Source: KBS-83 sp051025295 (GTDB taxonomy: Bacteria; Acidobacteriota; Terriglobia; Terriglobales; Acidobacteriaceae). Taken from it: a stretch of 64,000 bases of DNA. The notes under the pieces were generated by a model. That model searched no databases, had not been told where the DNA came from, and was given only the letters and a program-made list of their open reading frames with translations. Location of the stretch: assembly GCA_051025295.1 (NCBI GenBank), contig JBMGJV010000011.1; one strand, 5' to 3'. Of this stretch, positions 9,076 to 17,956 are shown piece by piece (position 1 is the stretch's first letter; every line of letters starts with the position of its first letter). A program made the translations under genes and the position numbers.

Positions 9076-9387
9076 TTAGTTCAGCGGACGCGGACCAGAA
9101 TTCGAGACAGGCTCGAGCGAGATGGCGCCGAAGGCCTGCTCATACTGGGCCAGATTCTGACCCAGCACGTTGAACAGCGCCTTGGCCTGCTGCGGGCTGA
9201 GGTAAATGCCCTGAAAGCCCTTGATCGTCACCTGGTCCGGCGAGTCCTGGTGCGCGGTGCCGAAGGAAAGAAAGAAGTCCCACACACTGGCGCGAACCTG
9301 CACGCTGTTCGCATAGCCCTCGCGGTACTCCGGTGCTTCCGTCACTTGAATGCGGGGCTGATTGTTCGAAGGATTGTTGTCTGCCAT
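9076..9387 (-). CDS. DUF3467 family small protein
   Basis: A 103-residue soluble protein. The body VQVRASVWDFFLSFG, VTIKGFQGIYLSPQQAKALF and LAQYEQAFGAI matches the DUF3467 family of unknown function. The start was set at the ATG giving MADNNPSNNQ; an extension of 45 residues upstream is possible but has no family resemblance. It stands alone, with a divergent regulator remnant further along. Confidence 0.85.
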   Translation of the reverse strand: MADNNPSNNQPRIQVTEAPEYREGYANSVQVRASVWDFFLSFGTAHQDSPDQVTIKGFQGIYLSPQQAKALFNVLGQNLAQYEQAFGAISLEPVSNSGPRPLN

Positions 9388-9654
9388 GCCTGTACTCGTC
9401 TGCCTGCCTGTCTGGGATTGCCCTGATTGGAGAGTTGCTGCGAACGCGGGTGCGAAACCCCGCATCAGCCTGCTCGAACCTGCGACCAAGCGATCACAGG
9501 ATGAACTCAGCGCCGCTCTCACCGCTGGATGTCTGCAACGGCTGGGCTACGCAGACGAGTATAGGGGAGACGGGCGAGTGCAGGCCAACCCTGGTGTTGC
9601 TGGGACGCATGGTGGGTCACCTGTTCACTCCCCTGGAGATCATGTCGAAAGCAA

Positions 9655-9845
9655 GTGCCGGCGATCCGCAACAAAATCCGGGAGCTACGCGCGTCGCAAG
9701 AAATGACTCAGCAGGACCTGGCGGATCGCGTGGGTGTGACGCGCCAGACCGTCATAGCGATTGAGCAGGATAAGTATCGCCTTCGCTCGAAACCGCATTC
9801 AAAGTTGCGCTGGTGCTGGGTGTGCCCATCGAGCAGTGCTTTTAA
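9655..9845 (+). pseudogene. Xre-family HTH regulator, frameshifted (or a one-base sequence error)
   Basis: A GTG-started frame encodes an Xre/YozG-like helix-turn-helix: IRNKIRELRASQEMTQQD, then LADRVGVTRQTVIAIEQDKY. After codon TAT at about 9777 homology jumps frame. Adding one C in the run at about 9780-9781 (CGCCTT to CGCCCTT) restores RPSLETAFKVALVLGVPIEQ followed by CF and a stop at 9843-9845, the normal C-terminus of these roughly 65-residue regulators. In the unshifted frame the tail is unrelated and ends at 9870. Either the gene is broken or one base is missing in the assembly. Confidence 0.75.
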
Positions 9846-9913
9846 ATACGACCCGCGCGGCAAGCGCTAACCGCAGGATGCTCGACTTTGCGGTGCCGCT
9901 CTTTCTGTGACGC

Positions 9914-9998
9914 TGGTGCGAAAGGGGGGACTCGAACCCCCACGAGTTACCCCGCCAGATCCTAAGTCTGGTGCGTCTGCCAATTCCGCCACTTTCGC
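9914..9998 (-). tRNA. tRNA-Leu (anticodon UAG)
   Basis: On the minus strand the sequence folds as a class II tRNA. The acceptor stem is GCGAAAG/CTTTCGC. The D-arm holds GGCAGACGC. The anticodon arm is CCAGA-CTTAGGA-TCTGG with UAG at positions 34-36. A longer variable arm follows, then the T-arm GGGGG-TTCGAGT-CCCCC. The 3' ACCA is encoded. UAG reads CUA and other CUN leucine codons. Confidence 0.97.
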
Positions 9999-10021
9999 AA
10001 TGCTGCTGCTTCCTGCCAGTA

Positions 10022-10027
10022 GTTATA
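10022..10027 (-). promoter_or_regulatory. Possible -10 box of tRNA-Leu
   Basis: The minus strand reads TATAAC here, about 24 bases upstream of the mature tRNA 5' end at 9998. That is a sensible distance for a short 5' leader removed by RNase P. The -35 region is weak (TACGAC at 18 bases). Confidence 0.35.
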
Positions 10028-10069
10028 TCAGGCCGCTACAGGCGCGTCGTAGTCCTCAGACGTCCCCAG

Positions 10070-10261
10070 CTACGCAGCGAAGGAGTCGTCTGCGGATGGG
10101 TCCGGGATCGTCGAGGGTGGGTCGCTGGTGGGGAACGAATCGGCGAGCGTCTTGTCGAGCATCTTCTCGCGCAGGCTCTCCTGGTCTTCGACCGGGCGCT
10201 GCTCTGGGTCGCGCGGCGTCTGTTCCGCGGCTTCAGGTGTATGCGTCGTTTCGTTTTGCAT
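10070..10261 (-). CDS. Small acidic hypothetical protein
   Basis: A 63-residue hydrophilic protein with no hydrophobic segment. The second half, LREKMLDKTLADSFPTSDPP, resembles a short motif (DKTL..SFP.SDPP) that recurs in small uncharacterised bacterial proteins, which supports a real gene. The ATG at 10261 was chosen; a GTG four codons earlier is possible. It lies between tRNA-Leu and the CRTAC1 gene, all on the minus strand. Function unknown. Confidence 0.6.
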   Translation of the reverse strand: MQNETTHTPEAAEQTPRDPEQRPVEDQESLREKMLDKTLADSFPTSDPPSTIPDPSADDSFAA

Positions 10262-10318
10262 TGGGCGTCTCACTCAGTCAGATGGCGTCGCATCGTCCGG
10301 CGTCACCTGCAAGTCATG

Positions 10319-12028
10319 TCACTGAGACGGTTCTTCGACCTTGAGAATGCGATCGCCCTTTACATTCGTCAGCTTCTGCACAATGCCGCTGGGCCAATGG
10401 ACCTCGACAAATGATGCAGCGGTATCCTTGCCCAATCCGAAGTGCGCGCGCTTGTCGTTCGACGAAAGATAGCTGCCCGCGCTTGAAACGGTGACGCTCT
10501 GGGTGCCCATACTTGTCGTGACGCGCACCTCTGCGCCAATGCCGTCGCGGTTGCTGCGGTGCCCGGTCAGCGCGACTGCGAGCCAGTGATTCGTCGTCGG
10601 CGTTTCATTGTGCAGGATGTACGCGGGTCCATCGTTGGTGGTCACCACCGCATCAATGCGGCCATCATTGTCCAGATCGCCGACCGCCATGCCCCGGCCG
10701 GCCCACGCCTGCTGAAACACCGCGCCGGACTGCCCGGAGACATCGACAAAACGCTTGCCGGTGTTGCGAGCCAGCAGCATCGGCTCTCTATAGCGCAGCT
10801 GCGGAAACGTGAGCTGGATCGTGTCCAGGTCGTGGCCCTGCGTGACCAGCAGGTCTTTCAGGCCATCATTGTCGTAGTCCACGAAGTGGATGCCCCAGCC
10901 GGAATGCAGCAGGGTCATGCCGCCGATGCCGGTCATGTAGCTGTCGTACGTGAAACTGCCATCGCCATTGTTGCGATACAGCGCGTACTTCTGGTTGGCT
11001 AAATTGGTGATCACGAGATCCGGCAGTCCGTCGTTGTTGTAGTCCTGGAAGTCGACGCCCATGCCCGCGTAAGTGCGACCATCGCCATCGACCGCAATCT
11101 CTGCCTCGAGACCTGTCTCTTCAAACGTGCCGTTGCCTTTGTTGTGGTAAAGAAACTCCACCATCGAATCGTTTGCAACGACCAGGTCGATTTTGCCGTC
11201 GCGATCGAAGTCGGCGAGCGCGATGCCCAGGCCCTTGCCGGGCTTGTTCAGGCCGGCTTTGGCTGCCATCTCGGTGAAGTGGCCATTGCCATCGTTGTGA
11301 TAGACGAGCGCGCTGATCGGCTGGAAGACATCGGGATGGCAGTACGCTCGGTAGCCCTCGCGATGCTCACCGCAGTAGACGTCGTCGAAGTCCCACTGCA
11401 CGTAGCGCAGCACAACAAGGTCGAGCCGCCCATCGTTGTCCAGATCCACCCATGCCGCCGAGGTGGACCATCCACTGCCGCCCGTGGCGGAACTCGTGGT
11501 CACATCGGTGAAGGTGCCGTTGCCGTTGTTGTGGTAGAGATGATTGCCGCCGTAGCTGGTGACGTACAGGTCTTCGTAACCGTCATTGTCATAATCACCG
11601 GCGGCGACGCCCAGGCCGTAGCCTACACCGGTCAGGCCAGCCTTCTCCGTCACGTCCTCGAACGTGCCGTCCTGCTTCTGGTGATACAGACGATTCCAGT
11701 ACTCCGGCCCGGTCTTTTGCGGGATCGTCCCTTTAGGGGTCGGATCCGTGATGGGAGCGCCGTTGACAAGCAACAGATCGAGCCGGCCATCGTTGTCGTA
11801 GTCGAACAGCGCGACGCCGGAGCCCATCGTCTCCAGCAGATACTTCTTCGCCGTGTGCGAGGCGCGGTCCGTAAAGTGGACGCCAGCTTTCGACGTGATG
11901 TCGACGAAACGTCCGGGAACGATCTGGGCCTCTGGCGCGGCGTGCGCTGGCGCAGCAGGTGCCTGCGCGAGTGAGGAGTGCGCAACACAGAGCAGAACAA
12001 AGCAAAAAGAAAGAGGAAACGCGCGCAT
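10319..12028 (-). CDS. CRTAC1-like secreted protein: FG-GAP/VCBS repeats with ASPIC/UnbV domain
   Basis: A 569-residue exported protein with a signal peptide (about residues 1-22) and about seven FG-GAP/VCBS-type repeats. Each repeat contains a calcium-binding-like D-x-D-x-D-G loop (FDYDNDGRLDLL, GDYDNDGYEDLY, VDLDNDGRLDLV, ADFDRDGKIDLV, QDYNNDGLPDLV, VDYDNDGLKDLL, GDLDNDGRIDAV). They should fold as a seven-bladed beta-propeller. The last 90 or so residues (GIGAEVRVTT, SSNDKRAHFGLG, VEVHWPSG) are an ASPIC/UnbV domain. Such proteins are common in Acidobacteriota; substrate unknown. Confidence 0.93.
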   Translation of the reverse strand: MRAFPLSFCFVLLCVAHSSLAQAPAAPAHAAPEAQIVPGRFVDITSKAGVHFTDRASHTAKKYLLETMGSGVALFDYDNDGRLDLLLVNGAPITDPTPKGTIPQKTGPEYWNRLYHQKQDGTFEDVTEKAGLTGVGYGLGVAAGDYDNDGYEDLYVTSYGGNHLYHNNGNGTFTDVTTSSATGGSGWSTSAAWVDLDNDGRLDLVVLRYVQWDFDDVYCGEHREGYRAYCHPDVFQPISALVYHNDGNGHFTEMAAKAGLNKPGKGLGIALADFDRDGKIDLVVANDSMVEFLYHNKGNGTFEETGLEAEIAVDGDGRTYAGMGVDFQDYNNDGLPDLVITNLANQKYALYRNNGDGSFTYDSYMTGIGGMTLLHSGWGIHFVDYDNDGLKDLLVTQGHDLDTIQLTFPQLRYREPMLLARNTGKRFVDVSGQSGAVFQQAWAGRGMAVGDLDNDGRIDAVVTTNDGPAYILHNETPTTNHWLAVALTGHRSNRDGIGAEVRVTTSMGTQSVTVSSAGSYLSSNDKRAHFGLGKDTAASFVEVHWPSGIVQKLTNVKGDRILKVEEPSQ

Positions 12029-12177
12029 AGCCGTCGGCTCCGGTGAGAACGCTCACACGGCAGCAGGCTCCACCATACGTCAGCCCGGGCGCGGACGGCT
12101 ATCCATCGTTCGGTGGTGACCAGGCGCCGACCATGCGCTTAGCAGATGGCCAGCCCGCCCTCCGATAGCATGGACCC

Positions 12178-12870
12178 ATGATCCACGTTTCGACCGAGGC
12201 CCTGCTGTTCGACATGGACGGCGTACTCATCAATTCGATTCCGGCTGTGGAACGGGTGTGGTCACGATGGGCCACGGAGCGCGGCTTCGATGTGCACGAG
12301 GTATTGCGGCGTGCTCATGGACGGCCCAGCATCGAGACACTGCGCCATCTGATGCCGGACGCGGACCACGCGGCAGAGAATCGCGTCATCGAGCAGGCCG
12401 AGATTGATGATGTCGACGGCATCGTTCCGCTCCCCGGTGTACGTGAACTGCTGGATGCGCTGCCGCCGCATCGCTGGGCCATCGTGACCTCGTGCACGCG
12501 CCCGCTGGCGGAGGTGCGTTTGCGTGCTGCGGGCCTGCCCCGGCCGGACCTCTTCATCACGTCGAACGACATCACGCGCGGCAAGCCGGATCCCGAACCG
12601 TACGCAAAGGGCGCGGCCGGGTTGGGCTTTCGGCCGGAGCAATGCTGCGTGCTCGAAGACGCGCTGGCTGGCATCACCTCTGGTCGGCGCGCTGGTGCGC
12701 GCGTGATCGCCTTCACCACGACCGCTGCTATCGAGGATCTTGTTGCAGCCGAGCCGGATTGGATTGTGAAGGATGCGTCGTCGATCCGTCTCGACCGAAG
12801 TCAGCCAGTGCTCGACCTCATGCTCGACGAAGTCACCACGCCGCAGCGAATACCTGCGCATTCAAACTAG
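12178..12870 (+). CDS. HAD-superfamily phosphatase (subfamily IA; sugar/glycerol phosphatase-like)
   Basis: A 230-residue cytoplasmic HAD hydrolase. Motif I is FDMDGVLINS (nucleophile Asp10, general acid Asp12), motif II is VTSCTRP, motif III Lys is in RGKPDPEPY, and motif IV is VLEDALAGI. The helical cap between motifs I and II is the C1 type of beta-phosphoglucomutase and DL-glycerol-3-phosphatase relatives. The phosphorylated substrate cannot be decided from sequence. The stop overlaps the convergent DUF1680 gene by four bases. Confidence 0.88.
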   Translation: MIHVSTEALLFDMDGVLINSIPAVERVWSRWATERGFDVHEVLRRAHGRPSIETLRHLMPDADHAAENRVIEQAEIDDVDGIVPLPGVRELLDALPPHRWAIVTSCTRPLAEVRLRAAGLPRPDLFITSNDITRGKPDPEPYAKGAAGLGFRPEQCCVLEDALAGITSGRRAGARVIAFTTTAAIEDLVAAEPDWIVKDASSIRLDRSQPVLDLMLDEVTTPQRIPAHSN

Positions 12871-14729
12871 GTCGCGGTGAGATAGGTCGAGTAGGGGCGA
12901 TCGCCAAGGCTGGTGAACGGGACGAAGTCGATGGCACCCTCTCCTGTTGTGACGCGCCAGTGGTCCGCAGCCACTCGCCGCGCCTGGAGAAGCTGTTCTT
13001 GCGTCACCGAAGGCCGCCTCTCCCCCAAGGGGAAGAGCACCAGCGGCCCGCGCAGGAGCGCCACCACCTCTGGATGATGAGCGTTAATAGGCTCGAGCCG
13101 CATTGCCATGGGCAGCTTCAATTCGATGTGATCACCCGAATGCCAGCGCCTTTCGAGCACGGCGAAGCCGCGCTCCCTGCGGGCTACCGCTGGTTCCCCA
13201 TTGATCCTGAATGCGGGTTCAGCGGCCCACTGCGGCACGCGCAAGCGAATTGCGAAGTTGACCGCCCGGCTCAGCGTCAGCCGGATCCGAACGTCTCCTT
13301 CGAGCGGATACGCGTGCTCCTGGCTGAGCGACGCGCGGACACCCTCCTGCTGCCATGTCACTGAAGAAGGCACGTATTGCACAACGTAGAGTCCACGCTC
13401 GTCGCGCAGATAGGTGCTGATCCGGTAGTCCGCCGCGATCTGCGGCAGCGTGCCACTGCAGCAGGGAAAGCGATCGTGGTGGTAGCTGCGCTCGCCGCGA
13501 TTGCTGTAGTCCGCGTAGTAGAAGGCGTGACCATCGCGCTCGAGCGGACGCGCCCCGAGCACCGTGTTCCACTGCACGCGCTCCATCGAATCGCCAAAGC
13601 GCCCATCATGCGTCACCTGCAGCAGGTAGCGGGTCAGCTTGGTGTGCGCGTATGAGCCGCAGGGTGTCTCGAAGCTGTGATGAGTGTCGCTCAGGCTGGT
13701 GAAAAGGTCGTCGCTCGCGGGCCTGCGAAGTTGCTCGTCCGGACCCCAGCCGCCGGTGACATAGCTTTGCTGGTCGATCAGGTCGAAGCCGTGCAGCGCA
13801 GCGCGCAGATGCATCGCGCTGCCGTCTGCCATGGCAGCCTGCATGGCAGAGCAGAGCGCGTTCACATGGCTGTAGGCATGCTGTCCGGCGAGCGCATCCT
13901 CACCAAGCGCGAGTGGCCGGAACAGCCAGTCGTCGGCAAGATATCGTCGCGCCAACTCACGATAGCGCAATCCCGCGCCACGTTGCGCTGCCAGATAGAG
14001 GTTTTCGGGCAGCGTGTAGGGCTCGTCCCACGTGTAGGACTCGTCGTTGAGCGTGCTGCCCTGGTGATCGTGTCGCCAATGCACGCCGCGCTGCACCGCA
14101 TAAGCAGGCAGGTGCGGCAGAGCGATGTCCGCAGTCTGCGCAAGAGTCTTCCACGCGTCAGGATCCTGCGCGAACTGGTGCGCATCGATCAGCCCGCACA
14201 CCAGCTTGTCGAAGGTGTACGCAGGGAAGCGCGTCCTGTCGTAGAAAGCGCCGGCATCGGGCGACTGCAGCGTCTCGCGATAGAGAGAGGTGAGCCGTCG
14301 CACACGCGCGCGCACGGCCGGGTCGCCGCTGGCTGCGTAATCGCGCGCCAACGCAGATAGCCACTGCCCGAAGGCATGCCCGGGAGCGAACCCGGAATTG
14401 CCCAGTTGCGGGTCGTAATCCGGGTTCCAGCTGTACCAGCCGCCCAGGGACTCACCCGGCGAGGGCAGTCCCGTTATAGCGCGAAATGGTTTCAGCAGGC
14501 TGTCGTCGTCGAGCGACATGAGCACGGCCCGCGTGTTGCGCACCTGCGCCTCGTGAGGCGGGCTGGTGAGAACGACATCGCGATACGGAAGCACCTCGAG
14601 GAAGCGCTCCGACGAGAGCGTCTCTTCCTCCTCCGCGTGAAGCGCGCGCGTGCCCGCCAGCTGCATCACCAGCGCCGCGGCTGCGCCTTTGAGCACGCTG
14701 CGCCGGCTGGGCTGCGGAAGAACCGTCAT
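12867..14729 (-). CDS. Tat-exported GH127-like glycosidase (DUF1680, beta-L-arabinofuranosidase family)
   Basis: A 620-residue protein with a Tat signal (SRRSVLKGAAAAL, cleavage near AGTRALHA), so it is exported folded. The body is a DUF1680 (alpha/alpha)6 barrel plus C-terminal beta-sandwich: HSFETPCGSYAHTK (about residues 350-362), FYYADYSNRGERS and HDRFPCCSGTLPQ (vicinal Cys at about 421-422). In characterised GH127 enzymes a Glu and three Cys bind zinc and one Cys is the nucleophile. Here the Glu-Cys spacing is E-x-x-C, not the E-x-C I remember. Activity on arabinofuranosides is therefore likely but not certain. Confidence 0.85.
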   Translation of the reverse strand: MTVLPQPSRRSVLKGAAAALVMQLAGTRALHAEEEETLSSERFLEVLPYRDVVLTSPPHEAQVRNTRAVLMSLDDDSLLKPFRAITGLPSPGESLGGWYSWNPDYDPQLGNSGFAPGHAFGQWLSALARDYAASGDPAVRARVRRLTSLYRETLQSPDAGAFYDRTRFPAYTFDKLVCGLIDAHQFAQDPDAWKTLAQTADIALPHLPAYAVQRGVHWRHDHQGSTLNDESYTWDEPYTLPENLYLAAQRGAGLRYRELARRYLADDWLFRPLALGEDALAGQHAYSHVNALCSAMQAAMADGSAMHLRAALHGFDLIDQQSYVTGGWGPDEQLRRPASDDLFTSLSDTHHSFETPCGSYAHTKLTRYLLQVTHDGRFGDSMERVQWNTVLGARPLERDGHAFYYADYSNRGERSYHHDRFPCCSGTLPQIAADYRISTYLRDERGLYVVQYVPSSVTWQQEGVRASLSQEHAYPLEGDVRIRLTLSRAVNFAIRLRVPQWAAEPAFRINGEPAVARRERGFAVLERRWHSGDHIELKLPMAMRLEPINAHHPEVVALLRGPLVLFPLGERRPSVTQEQLLQARRVAADHWRVTTGEGAIDFVPFTSLGDRPYSTYLTAT

Positions 14730-14837
14730 CGCTCTCTAGTATGCTCCTGCGAGACCGCAACACGGAGTGTGGGCCAGGGAGCGCTCTGTCGAGAGCATCT
14801 CTTGTGAAGAGGATCGTATGCGGAACAGGAGCCTTCG

Positions 14838-15950
14838 TTGACACAACCCGACGCCAGCGCGATGAACCCGGCCGAGGCTGCCCAGACACGACTTGGATCC
14901 GAACTGCGCAGAGTGAGCTGGGAGGACGCGGAGTGGCGCGCCAGTCTGCTCTGCCTGCCGGCAGTCGCGATCGGACTGGTCGGGGCTCTGGCTGCTGGAC
15001 ACCGGTTCGCGGCGGTGGTAATCGCCGGCAGTGCGCAATCCGTGGGGTTTGGTTCGTTTCAGCGCCGGCTCTGGTTCCGCGGCGGACCGATGGTGCTGGC
15101 CACCCTGGGGATGGCTCTATCTGCAGCAATGGGGGAGATAGCCGCGAATGCCCATTGGATCCTGATTGCTGCTGTCACGTTCTGGGCCTTCTGCTACGGC
15201 ATGTCGAATGCGATCAGCTCGCCAGCGTCGTGGGTTGGGCAGCAGTGCTGCATCTTTCTTGTCATCTCGAGCTACGTCCCAGGCACAGTGCACCAGGCCG
15301 CCATCCGCGCCACCGGCGTGCTGACCGGGGGCACGCTTCAGTTCTTAATGATCCTCGTGCTCTGGCATTTCTTCCGTCCGGCGCGGACCACCGAGTCCGA
15401 TCCCGTCATCCACGCTCCAGGGTGGCAGCGGCGCGCTATCCTCAGCAATCTCACCTGGAAGTCATCCACCTTCCGCTACGCACTGCTGCTCGCGCTCACC
15501 GGCTTTATCGCGGAGACGGTTGCATTGCGTGTGCCCTTCGGCAACAGCTATTGGATCCCGATGACGGCGCTGATCATCATGAAGCCGGATCTCCTGCTCA
15601 CGAATGCGAGAGCGATCGCTCGTCTCGGCGGCACGCTGGTCGGCGCAGCGTTGGCCACACTGCTGGCCGTCGTGCTGCAGCCGACTGGCATCTGGCTCAG
15701 TCTGCTCGTGATTGTGTCGGTCTATTTCAGCTATGCGCTCTTGAATGTGAACTACGCGCTGTATTCCATTCCGCTGACCAGCTACATCGCCTTCATTGTC
15801 GCGGTGGGACGTACGCCGGAGGCGCGCACTGCGGAAAATCGCGTCATCGCAACTGCCATCGCGGGCGCGATCGCGATGCTGATCCATACGCTCTACGTGC
15901 GGCTCGAGCTGAGGCGCCTGGCGCACGCGCCGCTCCCACAGCTTCAGTAG
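14838..15950 (+). CDS. FUSC-family membrane protein (aromatic acid exporter-like)
   Basis: A 370-residue integral membrane protein with about ten hydrophobic helices in two blocks (about residues 40-170 and 210-350). The second block, PFGNSYWIPMTALIIMKPD followed by ARLGGTLVGAALATLL, is the FUSC/AaeB/YccS signature seen in exporters of aromatic carboxylic acids. The large soluble domains of AaeB are absent. The start is TTG, chosen because AGGAG lies about seven bases before it; the first ATG is eight codons in. It is divergent from the DUF1680 gene and overlaps the convergent Wzi-like gene by seven bases. Confidence 0.83.
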   Translation: MTQPDASAMNPAEAAQTRLGSELRRVSWEDAEWRASLLCLPAVAIGLVGALAAGHRFAAVVIAGSAQSVGFGSFQRRLWFRGGPMVLATLGMALSAAMGEIAANAHWILIAAVTFWAFCYGMSNAISSPASWVGQQCCIFLVISSYVPGTVHQAAIRATGVLTGGTLQFLMILVLWHFFRPARTTESDPVIHAPGWQRRAILSNLTWKSSTFRYALLLALTGFIAETVALRVPFGNSYWIPMTALIIMKPDLLLTNARAIARLGGTLVGAALATLLAVVLQPTGIWLSLLVIVSVYFSYALLNVNYALYSIPLTSYIAFIVAVGRTPEARTAENRVIATAIAGAIAMLIHTLYVRLELRRLAHAPLPQLQ

Positions 15951-17764
15951 CGTCGGATGTTGCGCGGGTAGAAGGTGAGCTGCGCAGAGATGCTGGTGTC
16001 GCTCTGCGCCGAGTTGTTGCCGTTGGTCAGGAAGGGCGCCTTCCAGCGTTCATACTGCACCCAGGCATTCAGCTCGACATCCTTGCCCAGTCGCTTCACT
16101 GCATTCACGGCGAAATCGTTCTGCGTCGTGCCCATCGGAACGAAATCATGCGGCGTCTTCACGTTGCGATACTGCAGCTCCAGCCACTCGTTGCCGCTGA
16201 GGTGGTACGTGAGCCACGCCTGCCCGCCCTTTGCCTCGCGGCCTATCCAGTCGCCGAAGACGTAGCCTTTATTCGTGTACGCCTGTTTCTGCACGGCCTC
16301 CCAATACATGAAGCTGCCGCCGACACTGCGATGCGTCGGCGGATCCGTCGAGACCGCCTCCGCACGGAGTGACCAGCGCGGCGCACCAGGAAACTGCGAA
16401 AGATATAAGCCGGGACGAAGCGCCGAGCGGCGCGGCGCGCTCAGGGGAGTGACGTCGTCGTGCGACTCCGAGTCGCTGTAAAGGGTCAGATACTTGCGCG
16501 CGAACGGGAGGCGGTACGAGAAGTTGAAGGAGCTGAAGCGCGCGCCGGGATCGTTGCGCCCGATCTTCTCTGGAAAGGTCGTGTCGCTGATGTCGAAGAA
16601 GCCCTTCAGGAAGGTGTGCCACGTGACCGGCTCGTGACCCTTCCCACCGAAGACAATGGTGCGCTCGAAGCCGAACTCGAAGTTCTCGGTTGGCCGGAAT
16701 GAGAAGCCCTCCGAATGCGTGTAGTCGGTATTCGGTGCGGTGTGGCCTTGCAGGCTGCCGTACAGGAAGTCGTAGCGGATGGGACCGAGCACGCGCGAAA
16801 CCAGAGGAATGTACAGCGGCTCAACCCGGTTGACGCGGAGTGAGTAGATGTTCTCGGCATTGTTGCTGTAGCCCATGCCGCCGCCGCGTCCCGGGCCCCA
16901 CCAGTCGTCGCTCTTGCCGATGGAGATCTCATGGCTGGCGAAATTTGCCGCAAGGTAGGCCTCTTGCACGCGGATAGTGTTCACGCCCTCGACCGTCTGT
17001 CCGTAGGGCAGCGTCGGATTATAGGAGATGAAGGGAGCCGTATCGGTAACGCTTGCGAAGTACCCTGCCACCGGCGTGGAGTAGCCGTTGAAGGCAGGCG
17101 CATGCTGAAATTCAGCCCGAATGTAGCCGGAGTAGCGACCAAGCGTGGTGCGCGCGCTCGCACCCGTGATGTTGTTGAAGCCCTCAGCGTAAGGACGGCC
17201 GTAGTCGTTCACTATGGTGAGTCCGGCGTGGTAGCTGTCACGCAACGGCTGGCCGGTAATGCCGAGCACCCGGGTGTACACCGACTCGATCTCGGAGTGG
17301 CCGCGATGCGCGTCGACCGGAATCTCCAGGTCGGGCGCGAGTTCGTGGCTGAGTGCCTCGTAGATGTCGACTGCCTCCTGGTTCCCGCTGTTGTAGATCT
17401 CCCCCGAGGACTGGTCGAGCATGTGGGCGACACTGGTGCGCGTGTAGGGCCGCATCCCGAGAAATACCGTATTCAGATAGCCGAGCGAATAGAGCCGAAG
17501 GATCTGCGGGTACATCCAGCTGTCAAGCGGGATGTACGTCGAGCCCAGGCTTCCGGAATAGCGCATCGGCCGCGCTGGTGGCAGCGTGCGCGTGAACTGC
17601 ACGGGGGCCTGCTCGTCTGTCTTCGCGGGGGCCGCGGGCTGCGCGCTCGCAGCCGGAGCACTCTCCTGCGGGGCTGGGGTCGCGATGGGAGCCTCTATCG
17701 ATTGCCCGGCGAGCAGGGGAGCACTCGACGCCAGCAGGAGAAGAACGAAACAACCTTTACGCAT
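15944..17764 (-). CDS. Capsule assembly Wzi-like outer-membrane beta-barrel protein
   Basis: A 606-residue protein with a signal peptide (MRKGCFVLLLLASSAPLLAG). A Pro/Ala-rich segment follows, then a helical periplasmic region near YIPLDSWMYPQILRLYSLGY, and many amphipathic strands, as in the Wzi family. The block IGKSDDWWGPGRGGGMGYS (about residues 290-308) is the conserved Wzi signature. E. coli Wzi is an 18-strand outer-membrane lectin that anchors capsule. The start was moved to the ATG at 17764, preceded by GAGG, because 18 upstream residues are not signal-like. No capsule export genes are beside it. Confidence 0.88.
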   Translation of the reverse strand: MRKGCFVLLLLASSAPLLAGQSIEAPIATPAPQESAPAASAQPAAPAKTDEQAPVQFTRTLPPARPMRYSGSLGSTYIPLDSWMYPQILRLYSLGYLNTVFLGMRPYTRTSVAHMLDQSSGEIYNSGNQEAVDIYEALSHELAPDLEIPVDAHRGHSEIESVYTRVLGITGQPLRDSYHAGLTIVNDYGRPYAEGFNNITGASARTTLGRYSGYIRAEFQHAPAFNGYSTPVAGYFASVTDTAPFISYNPTLPYGQTVEGVNTIRVQEAYLAANFASHEISIGKSDDWWGPGRGGGMGYSNNAENIYSLRVNRVEPLYIPLVSRVLGPIRYDFLYGSLQGHTAPNTDYTHSEGFSFRPTENFEFGFERTIVFGGKGHEPVTWHTFLKGFFDISDTTFPEKIGRNDPGARFSSFNFSYRLPFARKYLTLYSDSESHDDVTPLSAPRRSALRPGLYLSQFPGAPRWSLRAEAVSTDPPTHRSVGGSFMYWEAVQKQAYTNKGYVFGDWIGREAKGGQAWLTYHLSGNEWLELQYRNVKTPHDFVPMGTTQNDFAVNAVKRLGKDVELNAWVQYERWKAPFLTNGNNSAQSDTSISAQLTFYPRNIRRY

Positions 17765-17956
17765 CCATACCTCAAAGGAGACGTGACGCGGATCACGCCC
17801 CGGGTGCCCGAGCCACACACCGGCCCCGGCTCACGCTCGCGGACAGGCTGTGTGCTGGCTTGGGTGACTGTTGTAGAGTAGATCATTCGTGTTGCCCTTG
17901 AGGAAAGCCGGAGCGCATTCGTCGCACAGAACACGTGAAGGCGAGAGGCGATCCTG

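Noticed and set aside
9847..9900. ACCGCA/TGCGGT hairpin downstream of tRNA-Leu
   Set aside because: Six-base stem with a long loop and no T-run; too weak to call a terminator.
9907..10344. A 145-codon + strand frame across the tRNA
   Set aside because: It runs through the complement of tRNA-Leu and a small minus-strand gene, so it is not coding.
14835..14845. GTTGACACAAC, a TTGACA-like -35
   Set aside because: It overlaps the TTG start of the FUSC gene, whose AGGAG is well placed, and has no -10 downstream outside the gene.
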